From assembly GCA_035610835.1 (NCBI GenBank), contig CM069449.1:10683855-10747854 (forward strand): DNA of 64,000 nucleotides, written 5' to 3'. This stretch comes from Ophiura sarsii (lineage: Eukaryota; Echinodermata; Ophiuroidea; Amphilepidida; Ophiuridae). Shown here piece after piece: positions 63,701-64,000 of this stretch. The translations under genes were made by a program, and so were the position numbers. Under the pieces are notes generated by a model. That model saw nothing but the letters and a program-made list of their open reading frames with translations, made no database searches and was not told where the DNA came from. The first letter of the stretch is position 1; each line of letters begins with the position of its first letter.

Positions 63701-64000
63701 AACACTGATGACCATGCCACGCGGCAAGGGCCAACCTGACACAAACAACCACAGAGGTCACACACACAGGTACAACGCATGCGTGGAGGTCAATCTGGTT
63801 TATTAAAACAACCATCACCGAAACGCTGATGGTTTACACAATTTTTTACTAAGAATGATATATGCCTAACATTTCTAAAGTAAAAATTTGAAGGTTTCTA
63901 GTGATTCTAAAGCGGTAACCGTGCATTATAAAGTAAAATATCTAAAGAAACCCTAATTTAATACAAATAAAACAAACTGAATTAAAAAGAACTAGATAAG

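Larger units (their letters stand above)
60605..63780 (-). mobile_element. DIRS-like retrotransposon, broken by two hAT-like MITEs
   Basis: On the minus strand the order is reverse transcriptase (from 63780), RNase H (62836-62001) and tyrosine recombinase (61980-60605). This layout with a tyrosine recombinase in place of an integrase defines the DIRS order. MITEs interrupt the RT/RNase H junction (62845..63270) and the recombinase (about 60840-61302). A direct repeat flanks the whole (59860-60095 and 63838-64000); whether it is the element's own terminal repeat or target DNA is open. No gag is visible. Confidence 0.8.

Overview
The window is 64 kb of metazoan nuclear DNA: AT-rich, intron-rich, with short phase-1 exons for extracellular modules and a very dense mix of transposable elements. 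LINEs of the jockey/CR1 and RTE groups, a DIRS-type tyrosine-recombinase retrotransposon, hAT-like and Tc1/mariner-like MITEs with poly(G) tracts, and Sushi/LDLa/Calx-beta/EGF gene modules together suggest a marine invertebrate, perhaps a non-vertebrate deuterostome such as an echinoderm or hemichordate. The taxon is an inference and is not established by the sequence alone.

Two divergently oriented secreted or membrane mosaic genes are visible. The minus-strand gene starts with a signal-peptide exon at 9962..9893 and continues leftwards through an LDLa exon (5859..5746) and two Sushi/CCP exons (3391..3218 and 1269..1096); it probably runs off the left edge. The plus-strand gene starts with a signal-peptide exon at 27121..27217 and continues through a two-exon Calx-beta module (30932..31054, 32005..32253), an EGF exon (41298..41423), a small Cys-rich EGF-like exon (43364..43462), an LDLa exon (51113..51223) and a second Calx-beta module (57765..57887, then an exon cut by a 100-N assembly gap at 58866). 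The internal exon boundaries I could read are phase 1, as expected for exon-shuffled extracellular proteins. Linking exons into one transcript per strand is inference.

The rest is mostly mobile DNA. From left to right: a mariner-like element with nested insertions (1.5-2.8 kb); a tandem array of about 13 copies of an LDLa exon/intron junction (4.1-5.8 kb), itself hit by two MITEs; foldback elements at 5.9-6.9 and 7.5-8.1 kb; microsatellites (11.1-11.6 kb); a 5'-truncated LINE (12.2-13.6 kb); an iterated-motif MITE (14.2-15.0 kb); a composite of two direct 0.45-kb elements (17.6-19.2 kb); a 4.7-kb segment bounded by inverted arms (19.7-24.4 kb); TTAA-flanked hairpins; nested foldback elements in the first introns of the plus gene (27.6-30.8 kb); a 4.6-kb segment bounded by mariner-type inverted repeats (32.4-37.0 kb); an interstitial telomere-like tract (39.7 kb); a tRNA-derived SINE (42.5-42.8 kb); an RTE-type LINE (44.0-46.8 kb); a second LINE (48.0-50.2 kb); a degenerate minisatellite (51.9-52.8 kb); a 2.4-kb terminal-inverted-repeat element (53.1-55.5 kb); and a DIRS element split by two MITEs (60.6-63.8 kb).

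The most interesting items are the tandem 5' splice-site array at the LDLa exon, with a second smaller example at the signal exon of the same gene; the plus-strand LDLa exon lying between the two halves of one hAT-like MITE with an 8-bp direct repeat at the junctions; several foldback MITE families built from one short motif repeated on both strands; and the local duplication that gave the plus-strand gene its second Calx-beta module.
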